A DNA stretch of 64,000 nucleotides from Oceaniferula flava (GCF_016811075.1 NZ_JAFBGL010000004.1:1-64000), one strand, 5' to 3'; shown: positions 51,900 to 61,145, counted from the first letter of the stretch. Notes: generated by a model not told the origin, from the sequence alone. A program made the numbers and translations.

Positions 51900-52017
51900 G
51901 GTTAGTTATGGTTGTTTCGCCACGTTTCCAGCGCAGCGGGACGGGGAAATTGCAGGATTTCACGCAGGTGTCAAGCGAGAACCGATCGATCGACAAGGAC
52001 TTGGCTCACTTTTTTCC

Positions 52018-54633
52018 TTACTCGACATCGATTTCGCGCAGCGCCAGCGACACACTCCCCTCCTTGAACGGCTCGCTGAACTCGAGGCGGATGTAGCGGA
52101 CTTGGGTCGACTTGCTGAGGTCCACGCGGCGCTCCGCCTGATAGCCTTGCCAGGTCGATTCGCCAATCGTCACAGGCCGCTCTTTCATAGTCAGTGCGCC
52201 CTTGACGATGCATTTTCCGGCCGCGCCCTTGTCACGTGTGAAGGTGACCTTAACGGCGTTGAGGGGCATTGCCGCACCGAGATCGATGACGATGTAATGC
52301 GGGTATCCCTGGGCATCCTGGCCGATATCGGTGAGCCAGCTGTGGCCCGGTGAGTGATCGATTGCGTAGCCGGCGCGGCGGACGGCCTCGGCGGGATCCT
52401 TGTGCCCCGAGGCGGCGAGCACTTTCCAGCCTGCTTTGGCGGGGCCGAAGTTGACGGTGGTGATCTCACCCATCTTGATGCCCTTGCTCATGGCCCTTGC
52501 CTTGATCGTGCCCCCCGCTGGAAAATCGATGGATTTCTCGTAGATCGGAGAGTTCTTGCTCGGTTGGCTGCCATCGGTGGTGTAGCGGATTTTCGGTCCG
52601 GGCAACCGGCATTCGAGATCGACCTGCCCCTGCTTGTTCCTGCGCACGATCACGGGAGACAGCGGCGTTTCCAGCTCGGAAACATCCAGCCAGTCGCGTT
52701 TCTGGCCACCGGTGATCCACAGGGATTTTTTCGGTGCGGCGAAAACGAGAGCATAGCTGGCATTGATCAAATCCTCGGTGCCCATGTAGGGAGCCCCCAT
52801 GTGCGGCATGGTGAACCTCAGGCCAAAGTTGGGATCCCACGCGAGGGCAAACCACCAGCTGTAATGATTCATGACCTCAGTGAAGGCATCGGGTCGACAC
52901 AGATTCAGCGCCAACAGCCCAAGCGATCCGCCCGGCTCGCCGTAGGCGTGAGAGTTCCGGAACCAGGGATGGTGGCCGTGCATGAAGGAAATCATGGCAT
53001 CCTCCATGTCCTGGCGTTCTCCCCGCAGGTGGGCAGCCATGGAGAACAGGCCGGAGCGCGACCAAAATTCGCGTTTGTCTTTGTAAGAGGCATTGTAACC
53101 CAACGCCCCGTGGCCGCCCTTGGCCGGATCCGACCATGAATACTCCATATAAGGTAGCAGGGCATCCCAAAGGCCCGATTCAATCCCGCACTTCTCGGCC
53201 AGGGAATCCAAGACCAGAGCATGGGTCGCCGGGGCGACGAGGGCTTTGTTTCCGTAGGGCAGACCACCAGTGCCGTGGCCCAGGCAGAGCATGCCCCACT
53301 TACTGGTGTAAAGTCCGCTGCGCACCCAGCGGAGAATTCCCTCGATGCGTGGCAGCACCCGGGAATCGCCAGTAGCGAGGTAGTATTCAGCGTAAAGAAT
53401 GCCGGCATAGGAGGCGTGCCAGTAGCCAAGGTTGCCAAAATTTTCAGGCTCCGGGTATTTGTGAAGCATCCAATCGACCGCTTTCTTCACCCGCTCTGCA
53501 TGCGCCGGATCCTCGGTGGCCAACAAGGCGAGGGCGGAGAAGGTTGTCTGGATCACGCCCTTCCAGTATCCGTCTTGGTTCTGGCTGTTCACCAGATACT
53601 CGATCATCTGCTGATGCATCTTGTCCTTGTTCTGGCTGCTGAGGAGAGGTTGGAAATCCATCGTCTGACTGAGCTGGCAGCGGATACGGGTCGGTTTCCC
53701 ATTGCGCAGTAGATGCAGAGAAACGACGCCTTTTCCCTCGGGGGGCTTAGCGGACCAAGCTGCCAGCACGGCACGCCCGATCACTGCCTCATGGCTGCGC
53801 CGATACCAGTTCCAGCCAGGATCCACATCGTTCACAGGAAGCACACGTCCGGCAACGCCGATGATTTTATCACCATCTTTCAACCCCGCCTTCTCTGCCG
53901 GGCTCTTCTCGCGCACCTTGAGCACGGTGAGGATGTTTTGCTGATGCTCGGTGATGGCATCAAATCCCAGAGAGCCGACACCGAGTAAATCCGGCCCCTT
54001 TCCTCCGTTGGGTTTGCCAAACAAGCGGGAGGTCGGCTGACTGTGCAAGCGACTGAAGGAAACGCCAGAAACCAGAAGCGGCACGGAGCCCTCGACGCTG
54101 AGCTTCAGGGTGAGTTTTTGATCGACCAGCTCTGCCATTTGCTGCGCGTTCAACTCGCTCCACACCCGCACGGTTTGCAGCTTTCCCTCCACTACTTCGG
54201 CCTTCGCCCGGTTGCTGAGTGCGTGTAACTTCTTACCACTTGCGGCATCGTGCAGGCTGAGTTCGCAACGGCTGCTGCCTTTTCCAATCGTCCCCAGCAA
54301 ATCCAAGCTCAGCACACCGGTCCAGTCCCTCTTCACCTTAGTTTCCTTCTCGGTGAGCGCACCGACACTGAACTCGCAGCTGAGCGTGCTACCGGGAGCT
54401 AGAATAACGTGAGAAAGCTCAACGCCGAGTGGGCTCTGACCCACCCACTTGCGACAGGATTCCTTGGGCCCGGAGAGTAGTTTCCATTCGCGCGGGACCC
54501 CGGCGGCTCCAGCAGCTACCTTTTTATCAAGGCTCAGACTGGGGTTCGGGATACTCAATTCCATGCCCGACACAGCTGAAACTGATAGAGCGGAGATGAC
54601 ATAAAGGCGGCAGAGGGTGACGAGTCTCATCAT
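52018..54633 (-). CDS. DUF6288 secreted protein with PDZ and chitobiase-type domains
   Basis: About 871 residues. The start at 54633 or 54630 puts a signal peptide (MRLVTLCRLYVISALSVSAVS) first; the frame opens at 54771. An N-terminal beta domain (about 25-190) is followed by a PDZ-like domain (REKSPAEKAGLKDGDKIIGVAG, about 235-255). A large helical part (about 340-660, with barrel-like repeats such as YWHASYAGILYAEYYLATGD and MAAHLRGERQDMEDAM) has an (alpha/alpha)-type fold. It ends with a chitobiase/beta-hexosaminidase-C-type domain and an F5/8-type C-terminal beta domain (about 770-871). Typical of Verrucomicrobiota/Planctomycetota polysaccharide systems; substrate unknown. Confidence 0.85.
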   Translation of the reverse strand: MMRLVTLCRLYVISALSVSAVSGMELSIPNPSLSLDKKVAAGAAGVPREWKLLSGPKESCRKWVGQSPLGVELSHVILAPGSTLSCEFSVGALTEKETKVKRDWTGVLSLDLLGTIGKGSSRCELSLHDAASGKKLHALSNRAKAEVVEGKLQTVRVWSELNAQQMAELVDQKLTLKLSVEGSVPLLVSGVSFSRLHSQPTSRLFGKPNGGKGPDLLGVGSLGFDAITEHQQNILTVLKVREKSPAEKAGLKDGDKIIGVAGRVLPVNDVDPGWNWYRRSHEAVIGRAVLAAWSAKPPEGKGVVSLHLLRNGKPTRIRCQLSQTMDFQPLLSSQNKDKMHQQMIEYLVNSQNQDGYWKGVIQTTFSALALLATEDPAHAERVKKAVDWMLHKYPEPENFGNLGYWHASYAGILYAEYYLATGDSRVLPRIEGILRWVRSGLYTSKWGMLCLGHGTGGLPYGNKALVAPATHALVLDSLAEKCGIESGLWDALLPYMEYSWSDPAKGGHGALGYNASYKDKREFWSRSGLFSMAAHLRGERQDMEDAMISFMHGHHPWFRNSHAYGEPGGSLGLLALNLCRPDAFTEVMNHYSWWFALAWDPNFGLRFTMPHMGAPYMGTEDLINASYALVFAAPKKSLWITGGQKRDWLDVSELETPLSPVIVRRNKQGQVDLECRLPGPKIRYTTDGSQPSKNSPIYEKSIDFPAGGTIKARAMSKGIKMGEITTVNFGPAKAGWKVLAASGHKDPAEAVRRAGYAIDHSPGHSWLTDIGQDAQGYPHYIVIDLGAAMPLNAVKVTFTRDKGAAGKCIVKGALTMKERPVTIGESTWQGYQAERRVDLSKSTQVRYIRLEFSEPFKEGSVSLALREIDVE

Positions 54634-54702
54634 AACGATACTGCTTTTTACGCGAGGAAAGTAAACCCGTATTACAGAGCTACCTTTTTCAACCCCCGGA
54701 AC

Positions 54703-54734
54703 CAAAAAAAAGCCCCCCGACGGATGACGGAGAG
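54703..54734 (-). terminator. Terminator of the ArsM-like gene
   Basis: On the minus strand AGCTCTCC pairs with GGGGGGCT (G-T wobbles) and is followed by eight T, 28 bases past the stop. Confidence 0.7.
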
Positions 54735-54761
54735 CTTGAAGGTCTTTGAGAGAGCTACTGA

Positions 54762-55910
54762 CTAACAGCAACTATCACCGCCACAGCATTGTGAGGCATC
54801 GGAGGTGATGCGGTAGTTGGCGCCCTTGGTTTCCTGCGGATCGCGCTCGCGCAGCCCGGCTGAGTGATCGAAATCTTCGGCCTGCTCTTGTGGCACGGCC
54901 ACCCGGGGATCGATGCTCTCGAACATGCTGGCGTAGGGTTCACGCTGATACATGGCGTAGTGCTTGGAGCACACGGCGTAGCGTTTGCCGCGCTCCATGG
55001 CGTGGCCTTGATCATCGAGCACCTTCTTGAAAGGCCCCTTGTAAATCACGGCTTGGTGACGCTCTTGGCCCACCGAGGGGTCAGGTTTCCACGCACGCAC
55101 GGTGACCGAACGGAACTCAATCCCTTCGACCGTCTGCCATGGTTCCGACTCAAATTTCACATATTCGACTCCGTGGAATCCGGCGTCTTCAAAAGCACGG
55201 AGAAATGCCTGCTCGGTCATCGCTCCCGAAATGCAACCGCTCCAGAGGCGATCGTCTTGTTGCAAATGCTCCGGCACGTCTTCATCGGCGACGATGTCGG
55301 AAATCACCGCACGACCGCCGGCTTTTAACACCCGGAAAATTTCTTCAAACATCTGCGTTTTGAGCTGGGGCTCGACCAGATTCAGCACGCAGTTAGAGAC
55401 GACGACATCGACGCTGTTATCGGCGATCATCGTTTGCTCCCGACGAAGTTTCTCTGCGATACCCTCCATGGCGAGCCAGCTGTTAGCATCCTGCACCGGT
55501 GCCGACTTGAGTTCATTTTCCAACAAATTCAGATCAAGCGCCAGGTCCTGGATACGCCCCTTACGGAACTCGACATTGGAATGGCCGATGTTCTCCGCGA
55601 CGATGGGTTTATTACGCTCCGCCACTTCCAACATCGCATCGGTCATGTCCACACCAATCACCTGGCCCTCGGGACCGACGACTTGGCTAGCGATGAAACA
55701 GATCTTACCGGTGCCGCTGCCCAGATCGAGCACGGTATCGCCTGGCTCCACCCAGTTCGATGGATCGCCGCAGCCGTAGTCTTTTTCGATGACTTCGGCG
55801 GGGATTTTTTCGAGGTATTGCGGATCGTAGTCAACCGGGCAGCATAGGGCAGCTTCCTGTTGTTCTGCGGCGGCTGCGTAACGGTCTTTGACGGCGAATT
55901 CTGTTTTCAT
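54762..55910 (-). CDS. ArsM-type arsenite S-adenosylmethionine methyltransferase-like protein
   Basis: A 382-residue class I methyltransferase. It has the SAM-binding DLGSGTGKICFIASQ (about 63-77), VDMTDAMLEVAERN, and SNCVLNL (about 172-178), the motif with a conserved Cys found in arsenite methyltransferases. Cys23-Cys24 (ALCCPVDYD) precedes the domain and a Cys-Cys-Gly-Gly-Asp-Ser-Cys-Cys tail (375-382) ends it, both suited to soft-metal or thiol-bound arsenic. It should methylate a metalloid; arsenite is the best guess but the family also contains other substrates. Last gene of the protease-sigma-anti-sigma operon, 18 bases after the anti-sigma gene. Confidence 0.75.
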   Translation of the reverse strand: MKTEFAVKDRYAAAAEQQEAALCCPVDYDPQYLEKIPAEVIEKDYGCGDPSNWVEPGDTVLDLGSGTGKICFIASQVVGPEGQVIGVDMTDAMLEVAERNKPIVAENIGHSNVEFRKGRIQDLALDLNLLENELKSAPVQDANSWLAMEGIAEKLRREQTMIADNSVDVVVSNCVLNLVEPQLKTQMFEEIFRVLKAGGRAVISDIVADEDVPEHLQQDDRLWSGCISGAMTEQAFLRAFEDAGFHGVEYVKFESEPWQTVEGIEFRSVTVRAWKPDPSVGQERHQAVIYKGPFKKVLDDQGHAMERGKRYAVCSKHYAMYQREPYASMFESIDPRVAVPQEQAEDFDHSAGLRERDPQETKGANYRITSDASQCCGGDSCC

Positions 55911-55928
55911 GAGGGATGAGGTAATTGC

Positions 55929-56879
55929 TTAGAAATAGCTCACCAACTCGGACTGACTGGCGGCCTTTTGCTTGGCCATGAGGATAAAGGTATGCTTCGA
56001 ATCCTTCCAGCGAATATAGTTCCAAAGGCTGACTGGGCAGGTGTAGCAGTCTTTTTTGGCAACATTATCCATGGTCGGTAAATCGAGATCGCTGACGTCC
56101 TCGTTTCGCACGATGACTAGGTGAGCGGTCTTCTGCTCGCCGGCCACAAAGCACACCAGTGAGGCGACCTTGCCATTACCTAGCTGCATCTTGGTGCAGC
56201 CGCGAGACTTCATCTCACGCAGACCGGCAGGGAGCTCCGACAAGCTCGCCGGAGCGGGCAGATCGTGATCGGCCAACCAGGATGTCAGATGGGTGCTATC
56301 GCTGTCTGCCACATCGAAGGAAACTCCCTCGCTGAGCAGCTCGACGGCAGCTTGCTGGATCTGATTGGTCGCCAGAGCTTTCTTTTCCGCTCCGATATCC
56401 ACTTGGAAAGCGAGGAAGGCACCCAGCACCAGGGCGGCTGCCACGGCGGCCACGCTCATCCATTTTCTGGCGTTAAAGGGCATGGGCACGATCTTGTCTT
56501 CGCTATCGTCCTGACGCGCGTTTTGCTCCACTTCCATGGCCGCGAGAATCTGATCGCGCAAGCCGGCTGGCGGCGTGACATCGGCTAATGCCTGCTGCAG
56601 GAGATGATCCATTTCCTCGTATTCCGCTGGGTCGTCGAGCGACTCACCGCGCATCACGGAGAGCAGGCTGAGACGCAGCGTTTCAGGGATTTCGATGTCC
56701 GCGAGGGCGGCGGCAAACTCGGAATCGGCAGCCCGCTCGTCGGCGAGCCACTCACCTAGCTCACGGTCTTCCACCGCGAGTTGCAAGGCCTCCTTGAAAT
56801 CAGTATCACCAGCGTCGGCACCGTCTGGGCGGAAGCTGTGGAGGAGAAATTTGGCTTGTTTCTTATCCATGGTTTTCAA
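55929..56879 (-). CDS. Membrane anti-sigma factor with cysteine-bearing periplasmic domain
   Basis: A 316-residue single-pass membrane protein. The cytosolic part (1-140) is helical and acidic. One transmembrane helix lies at 141-158 (MSVAAVAAALVLGAFLAF), then a periplasmic domain of about 155 residues with Cys228 (RGCTKMQLG), Cys243 (LVCFVAG), and Cys278-x2-Cys281 (DCYTCPVSLWNY). It overlaps the sigma gene stop by up to 17 bases and starts at 56879 or 56870. It is very likely the anti-sigma factor of the preceding ECF protein. The four cysteines suggest a metal- or redox-sensing role, which is inference. Confidence 0.8.
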   Translation of the reverse strand: MKTMDKKQAKFLLHSFRPDGADAGDTDFKEALQLAVEDRELGEWLADERAADSEFAAALADIEIPETLRLSLLSVMRGESLDDPAEYEEMDHLLQQALADVTPPAGLRDQILAAMEVEQNARQDDSEDKIVPMPFNARKWMSVAAVAAALVLGAFLAFQVDIGAEKKALATNQIQQAAVELLSEGVSFDVADSDSTHLTSWLADHDLPAPASLSELPAGLREMKSRGCTKMQLGNGKVASLVCFVAGEQKTAHLVIVRNEDVSDLDLPTMDNVAKKDCYTCPVSLWNYIRWKDSKHTFILMAKQKAASQSELVSYF

Positions 56880-57405
56880 GATATTCGGGGTTCATTTGAA
56901 TCACCTTTTTAGGGGCGCTGGCGGGTTCTTGGCTCATGTGCGAGCGAAGCTGTTTTTTGCCTCGGGAAATACGCGACATGATAGTGCCGATCGGCACTTC
57001 TAAAATCTTGGCAATTTCTTTGTAACTGTGTTGCTGCAGGTAAAAGAGCGTGAGTGGCACGCGGAACACCTCGTCGAGTTTGTTCAACATCGACACCGCA
57101 CGTTTGCCATCGAGCTTGCGATCGCTCTGGTCGTCGTGCGAGGGCATCTGGTATTCGATCTCATCAATCTCGCTATCGGAAAAGCGCGATTGTTTCCGTG
57201 CCTGAGCCAGATGCTCGCGGAACAGGGTGGTAAACAGCCAAGTCTTGGCCTTGCTGCGATCCTTCAACTGATGCCCTTTCTGGGCCCAGATGCAGAAGGT
57301 TTGCTGCACCAGATCAGACGCTCCATCGGGGTTCTTTGCCAACGAATAGGCAAAGCGATAGAGCGGCTGGTAGTGCGCATCTACTAGTTCTTCAAACTCA
57401 GTCAT
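56863..57405 (-). CDS. ECF sigma factor
   Basis: A 180-residue sigma-70-family regulator. Region 2 includes LYRFAYSLAKNPDGASDLVQQTF and KAKTWLFTTLFREH (about 53-66). Region 4 contains the helix-turn-helix HSYKEIAKILEVPIGTIMSRI (about 132-152). It lies in an operon with an aminopeptidase-like gene and a secreted protease upstream and the anti-sigma gene, overlapping by up to 17 bases, downstream. It is probably freed by a signal at the envelope. Confidence 0.92.
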   Translation of the reverse strand: MTEFEELVDAHYQPLYRFAYSLAKNPDGASDLVQQTFCIWAQKGHQLKDRSKAKTWLFTTLFREHLAQARKQSRFSDSEIDEIEYQMPSHDDQSDRKLDGKRAVSMLNKLDEVFRVPLTLFYLQQHSYKEIAKILEVPIGTIMSRISRGKKQLRSHMSQEPASAPKKVIQMNPEYLENHG

Positions 57406-57453
57406 TTCGCTATGTAGGATGACTGAAGCCGATGCTTATTCCCAGAAAAAGAA

Positions 57454-58317
57454 CTATTTAGCCACAGGCTCCACCAAAGCGCGGATGGCGCTGACTGGAA
57501 CGCAGTTTCTGATGACCATTTGGAACGGCCCTTTGGCTTCAGATTTTTTCTGCGATGGGTAGTAGATACTCTGGGTGCTGGAGACCATGCCCACCACGTT
57601 GCCTTTACTGTCCAGTGCCGGTCCGCCGCTGGAACCACGGGCGAATTCAGCGGTGACGGCCATGGCAGTGGCACCGTTGCGTTTTCTGGAACGCTTTTTG
57701 TAATAACGGGAAACCTTGCCGGAAGTGTAGGTGTAGAAGCGGGTGTCCGGGTGCGCGATGATGTGCAGATCGTCCCCCACACGGGCATCAGGTCCCAGAG
57801 CCAGCGGCTTAAACCCTTCGCCGGCGACGCGGAAGATTGCGACGTCGTCTTTCTGACTGGCGGCAAGAATTTCCACCACCTGCGCGATCCGACCATCACG
57901 GGTGCGGATGCCAAAACCGGAAACGTCCTTGCCGTCGAAAACGTGGTAGTTGGTCACCATCACACCGTCCTCCGTAAGAATCCAGCCGGTAGCCGCGCCA
58001 TTGTGATGCCAGTGGGGGCATTTGGTGCATTTATAGACAGAAGCAATCGCCACCACGCTATCGGCACAGGAATCGTAAAGGTTCTCTGGTTTTTGGGTAG
58101 ATGGGCTCGGCACTGTAATCTTGCACGTCTTTTTCTTAAGCTGCGGCGCCAGTGTTTTGGCTGTCGGCACTTTACCGGCGTCGACTAATTTCCCCAGCCC
58201 GTCGGCGAGCGATGAAATGATTTTGTTATCATCCACCACAGGCAGCATAGGACGGGCGGTGAGTGAGGTGGCCAGCCCGAGCAGGACTGCGGCAGAAGCG
58301 AGATACGTGGATTTCAT
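57454..58317 (-). CDS. Exported trypsin-like serine protease (S1C-like)
   Basis: A 287-residue protein with a signal peptide (1-21, ending LTA). The catalytic triad is His125 (TNYHVF), Asp157 or Asp158 (DDVAIF) and Ser230 (GSSGGPAL). It lacks the PDZ domain of DegP-type proteases. A CTKCPHWHH segment at about 97-105 contains a CxxC and three His, which could bind metal or act in redox. It is placed 48 bases upstream of the sigma gene, so cleavage of the anti-sigma factor is an attractive but unproved role. Confidence 0.88.
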   Translation of the reverse strand: MKSTYLASAAVLLGLATSLTARPMLPVVDDNKIISSLADGLGKLVDAGKVPTAKTLAPQLKKKTCKITVPSPSTQKPENLYDSCADSVVAIASVYKCTKCPHWHHNGAATGWILTEDGVMVTNYHVFDGKDVSGFGIRTRDGRIAQVVEILAASQKDDVAIFRVAGEGFKPLALGPDARVGDDLHIIAHPDTRFYTYTSGKVSRYYKKRSRKRNGATAMAVTAEFARGSSGGPALDSKGNVVGMVSSTQSIYYPSQKKSEAKGPFQMVIRNCVPVSAIRALVEPVAK

Positions 58318-58353
58318 AAAAATGTGATTAGGTGGATGTTAGAAGGGGGCTTC

Positions 58354-59544
58354 TTAGCGGGACAGTGACTGCAATACGTAGTCGGATGGACGGAAGTTTT
58401 CGATGATTTGCTCCACCTGCTCACCACGCTTCATGCGCACTTCGCGGATGTTAAAGTTCGGAGTCTTGTGCGGAGCAAAGAGGATGTCGTCGTGGGTGCT
58501 GTTCTCGTGTTTCTTGAACATGTCCGGCACGATGTCGCCGCCGAGGTGATCGTCGCGGCCGGTGGCGAGGTGGCAGGTGCCCAGCACCTTTTCGTCCTGA
58601 ATATCAGAGTAGGAAACCGGCAGCACCTGCGTGCCGAAGCCGAGTTCGCCAAGGGTCCCCGTCATCGGATCGTCAGCAAGGCGTTGGTTGTGCTCGTCAA
58701 TGGTGGACTGATTACCCTCGATCAAGGTGGAGCTGATGATGTTGCGATCCACCACTTCCAGCACACCGAGTGTGCCGTCATCGTATTTCATCGGGAACTG
58801 ACCTCGGGCATCGACCGGCACGAAATACACTTCCCCGGCAGGAAGGTTCGCCACGTCGGGCTCCTTACCTTTGCAGAGACCGTGGCTTTTTTGTGCCTCC
58901 TGACCGTCCAGCCCAAGCCAAGCGGTGAGGATGCGACCATCTTCGAGCTCGAAATCGATTTCCACTTCGTCCGCCTTGGTCATCGCTTGGCGAACGCATT
59001 CGGCGTCCTCGGACACCTCGTCGTAATTCACCGCCAATCCGGAGTTCAGGATGATATCGTTCACTCCGTGCAAGGTGGCACCGCGGAAGCCATACTCTTT
59101 GCACTTCGCAGTCAGCGGTGCGGTGGCACTCCAGTCGGTGATGCAGAGAATGATATCGTAGTTGGTGTAAATGTCGTTATCCAAGGAAAGCTCATTTCCC
59201 TCGGCGTCCCAGCAGGGGTCTTTCATGTCGAGGTTGGAACCATTGGTGCAGTAGTAGGCGAACATTTCGCCACCATCCATTCCCAGCTCTTCCATCACCC
59301 CGTTGTGCAGTGCTTGATAGAAATGTTTGTAGGCATTTTTTTGCACCGGGAAACCATCGGCTTCGAGGTAAGCGTGGTTTTTCATCATCGCTGCCGGATC
59401 ATCAAAATCGGTCAGGATGCAAATGCGACACCCGTCCGTGGGCTCAAACACAGTTCCCAGTAAGCGGCTCAGACTAAATTCTCCGAACTCACGCTTGGTG
59501 GGATCGGCCAGTATTTCCTTGGTGATGTAAGCAGGCATCGACAT
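58354..59544 (-). CDS. Aminopeptidase T-like (M29 family) protein
   Basis: A 396-residue soluble protein whose second half matches the M29/aminopeptidase-T fold: AGEVYFVPVDARG (about 247), STIDEHNQRLADDP, GELGFGTQVLPVS (about 315), and HLATGRDDHLGGDIV (about 340) with conserved His and Asp that would bind two metals. Some relatives are ring-cleaving dioxygenases, so peptidase activity is not certain. The first half is a Rossmann-like domain. It is 36 bases upstream of the protease gene in the same orientation, the likely first gene of the operon. Confidence 0.75.
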   Translation of the reverse strand: MSMPAYITKEILADPTKREFGEFSLSRLLGTVFEPTDGCRICILTDFDDPAAMMKNHAYLEADGFPVQKNAYKHFYQALHNGVMEELGMDGGEMFAYYCTNGSNLDMKDPCWDAEGNELSLDNDIYTNYDIILCITDWSATAPLTAKCKEYGFRGATLHGVNDIILNSGLAVNYDEVSEDAECVRQAMTKADEVEIDFELEDGRILTAWLGLDGQEAQKSHGLCKGKEPDVANLPAGEVYFVPVDARGQFPMKYDDGTLGVLEVVDRNIISSTLIEGNQSTIDEHNQRLADDPMTGTLGELGFGTQVLPVSYSDIQDEKVLGTCHLATGRDDHLGGDIVPDMFKKHENSTHDDILFAPHKTPNFNIREVRMKRGEQVEQIIENFRPSDYVLQSLSR

Positions 59545-59653
59545 GCAGCCAACCTACGCAGTCCGGCAGGGTCGGCAAGTGGAAGTTGTAATGAAATCCT
59601 AGCCGCAGAGCTTACTCTTTCTTTTTCAAATCGAGACACCTAAGCTCAGCGCG

Positions 59654-60043
59654 ATGATTTTCAGACCATTCTTGCTACTCTCCCTCTGCCTGCTTCTCCC
59701 CAGTTGCGGAGGAGTCACCTATTATCAGCACAAGAAACTGCAGAGCAGGCAGAGCGTTGAGCTGTCCCCCATCGAGCTAGCGCCAGGGCAGCGCATCAAG
59801 GTGCTACGGCACCGGCGCGGCCTTATTTGGGGAGGTTATATCGAAGGCTTATTCGTCGAAGACCCAAGCATCGCCCAAGTGAGCTATGGAAATCCTCCCA
59901 ACGGTGACCGTTTTGATTCGAAGATTTATCTTCTGGGGCTGAAACCAGGACAAACTCGGGCAGCCTATGGGAATCGTTTGTCAGAATCGCCATTTTCAGC
60001 AGCTCGCGAACCGCGGCAGGTGTTCTCAGTCCACGTTCGCTGA
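59654..60043 (+). CDS. Small lipoprotein with pilus-assembly-N-like fold
   Basis: A 129-residue protein with a lipoprotein signal (FLLLSLCLLLPSC, lipobox Cys at about residue 18). The rest has short beta strands with SVELSPIELAPGQRIKVL, LFVEDPSIAQVSYG and IYLLGLKPGQTRAAYG, a pattern seen in the Ig-like N-terminal domains of secretin/pilus-associated proteins (the 'VxDPSIAxV ... GLxPGxT' repeat). Function is unknown. It is convergent with the mechanosensitive channel gene. Confidence 0.65.
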   Translation: MIFRPFLLLSLCLLLPSCGGVTYYQHKKLQSRQSVELSPIELAPGQRIKVLRHRRGLIWGGYIEGLFVEDPSIAQVSYGNPPNGDRFDSKIYLLGLKPGQTRAAYGNRLSESPFSAAREPRQVFSVHVR

Positions 60044-60092
60044 GGAAGGCTGGAAGTGATTTGGCAAAAAAGCCTCCCCCTGTACGCACCTA

Positions 60093-60166
60093 CGGGAGCC
60101 GGATCTCTCCGACTCCCGCATATGCCCTCCGCGAGGAGGAACAACAACGCACGTTCCCGAAGGAAC
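60093..60166 (-). other. Cluster of three hairpins with tetraloops, possible structured RNA
   Basis: Three perfect or near-perfect hairpins lie in 74 bases: CGGGAG(N)CGGA-TCTC-TCCG(N)CTCCCG (60093-60118), CCTCC-GCGA-GGAGG (60126-60139), GTTCC-CGAA-GGAAC (60153-60166). On the minus strand their loops read GAGA (GNRA), TCGC and TTCG (cUUCGg), which favours a minus-strand RNA such as the 3' end of the channel mRNA. A fourth weaker repeat lies at 60047-60075. Confidence 0.55.
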
Positions 60167-60257
60167 ACTTACATAGATTGATCGAAGTCAGGATTGGTCA
60201 CTAAAATTTCCACAAATTTCACAAAAAATCCAAACCCCTCGGAAATTCACCGAAAAA

Positions 60258-61133
60258 TCACTCCGCAGCACGTCCACGAACCGGCTCGGTGATGAGTTTT
60301 TCGTTGGGCACGATGACAAAGCCACCGTCGGGGCGAGTAAGTTTGGTGGTGACCGGTCCGACGCCGGCCACCTTCATCAGCTCACCCTCGTACTCAATCT
60401 GCGTCCCCACCTGATAGATGTCGCGTGAATAGACTCCCGAGACGATACTGCGGGCCATATCCTTGAGGCCAAGCCCCATGCACAGGGCAAGTGCAAGACC
60501 AAGAGCGCCCAGAACAATCATCACCGTGGCATTCAGCAGCTCCGTCTGGATATTCAGCTGAGCCAAGGCCACGGTGAGGACCAGAATGAAAATGAAACCA
60601 AAAATCACCTTGGCCAGGGTGCCAGCGTAACTCAGTCCGGCGGCGCTGAGGCTACCGAAGACGGCGGTCTTAATCATGTCCGCCACCACAAAACCAACCA
60701 GCATGATCAGCGCGGCGGTGATCGCATTCGGCATGAAGGCGATAATGCTCAGCACAATGTCCGAGATGTCTTTGATCGATGCCTCCTGGGCGGCCATTTT
60801 GACCACGAAGAGCATCGCAATCCAGAACAGCAGCTTGCCGACGAAGGCGCCAGGGGCCGACTTGATACCGGCCCGATTCAAGACGCCGGTGACGCCGGAT
60901 TTTTCCAGCAGAGAATCGATCCCCAAACGGGCAAACAAAGTGCAAACCACCTTGGACAGCATCTTCGCCACCATGAAGCCGAGGAACAGCAGCACCACAG
61001 CCAGCAGAAGCTGGGGAATGAACTCCGCAAAGTTCTCTGACATCTTAATCAGAGCCTCACGGATCTTGCTGAAAAAGCCTGAAAAGGAAAGACTGTCCTG
61101 TGCGAGTAAGTGCATGGATGTTGTTAAAAACAT
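60258..61133 (-). CDS. MscS-like mechanosensitive channel
   Basis: A 291-residue membrane protein. It has one N-terminal helix (LLLAVVLLFLGFMVA), further helices at about 75-105, 120-145 and 160-185, and the conserved glycine/alanine-rich pore-type helix ATVMIVLGALGLALALCMGLGLKDMARSIVSG (about 205-235), followed by a short beta domain ending GGFVIVPNEKLITEP. This matches small MscS-type channels lacking the long cytoplasmic cage. Third gene of the sigma-small protein-channel operon. Confidence 0.88.
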   Translation of the reverse strand: MFLTTSMHLLAQDSLSFSGFFSKIREALIKMSENFAEFIPQLLLAVVLLFLGFMVAKMLSKVVCTLFARLGIDSLLEKSGVTGVLNRAGIKSAPGAFVGKLLFWIAMLFVVKMAAQEASIKDISDIVLSIIAFMPNAITAALIMLVGFVVADMIKTAVFGSLSAAGLSYAGTLAKVIFGFIFILVLTVALAQLNIQTELLNATVMIVLGALGLALALCMGLGLKDMARSIVSGVYSRDIYQVGTQIEYEGELMKVAGVGPVTTKLTRPDGGFVIVPNEKLITEPVRGRAAE

Positions 61134-61145
61134 CCGCTGCTAAAA

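Noticed and set aside
58408-59463. Plus-strand frame of 351 residues opposite the M29-like gene
   Set aside because: Antisense shadow; His/Val-rich without motifs.
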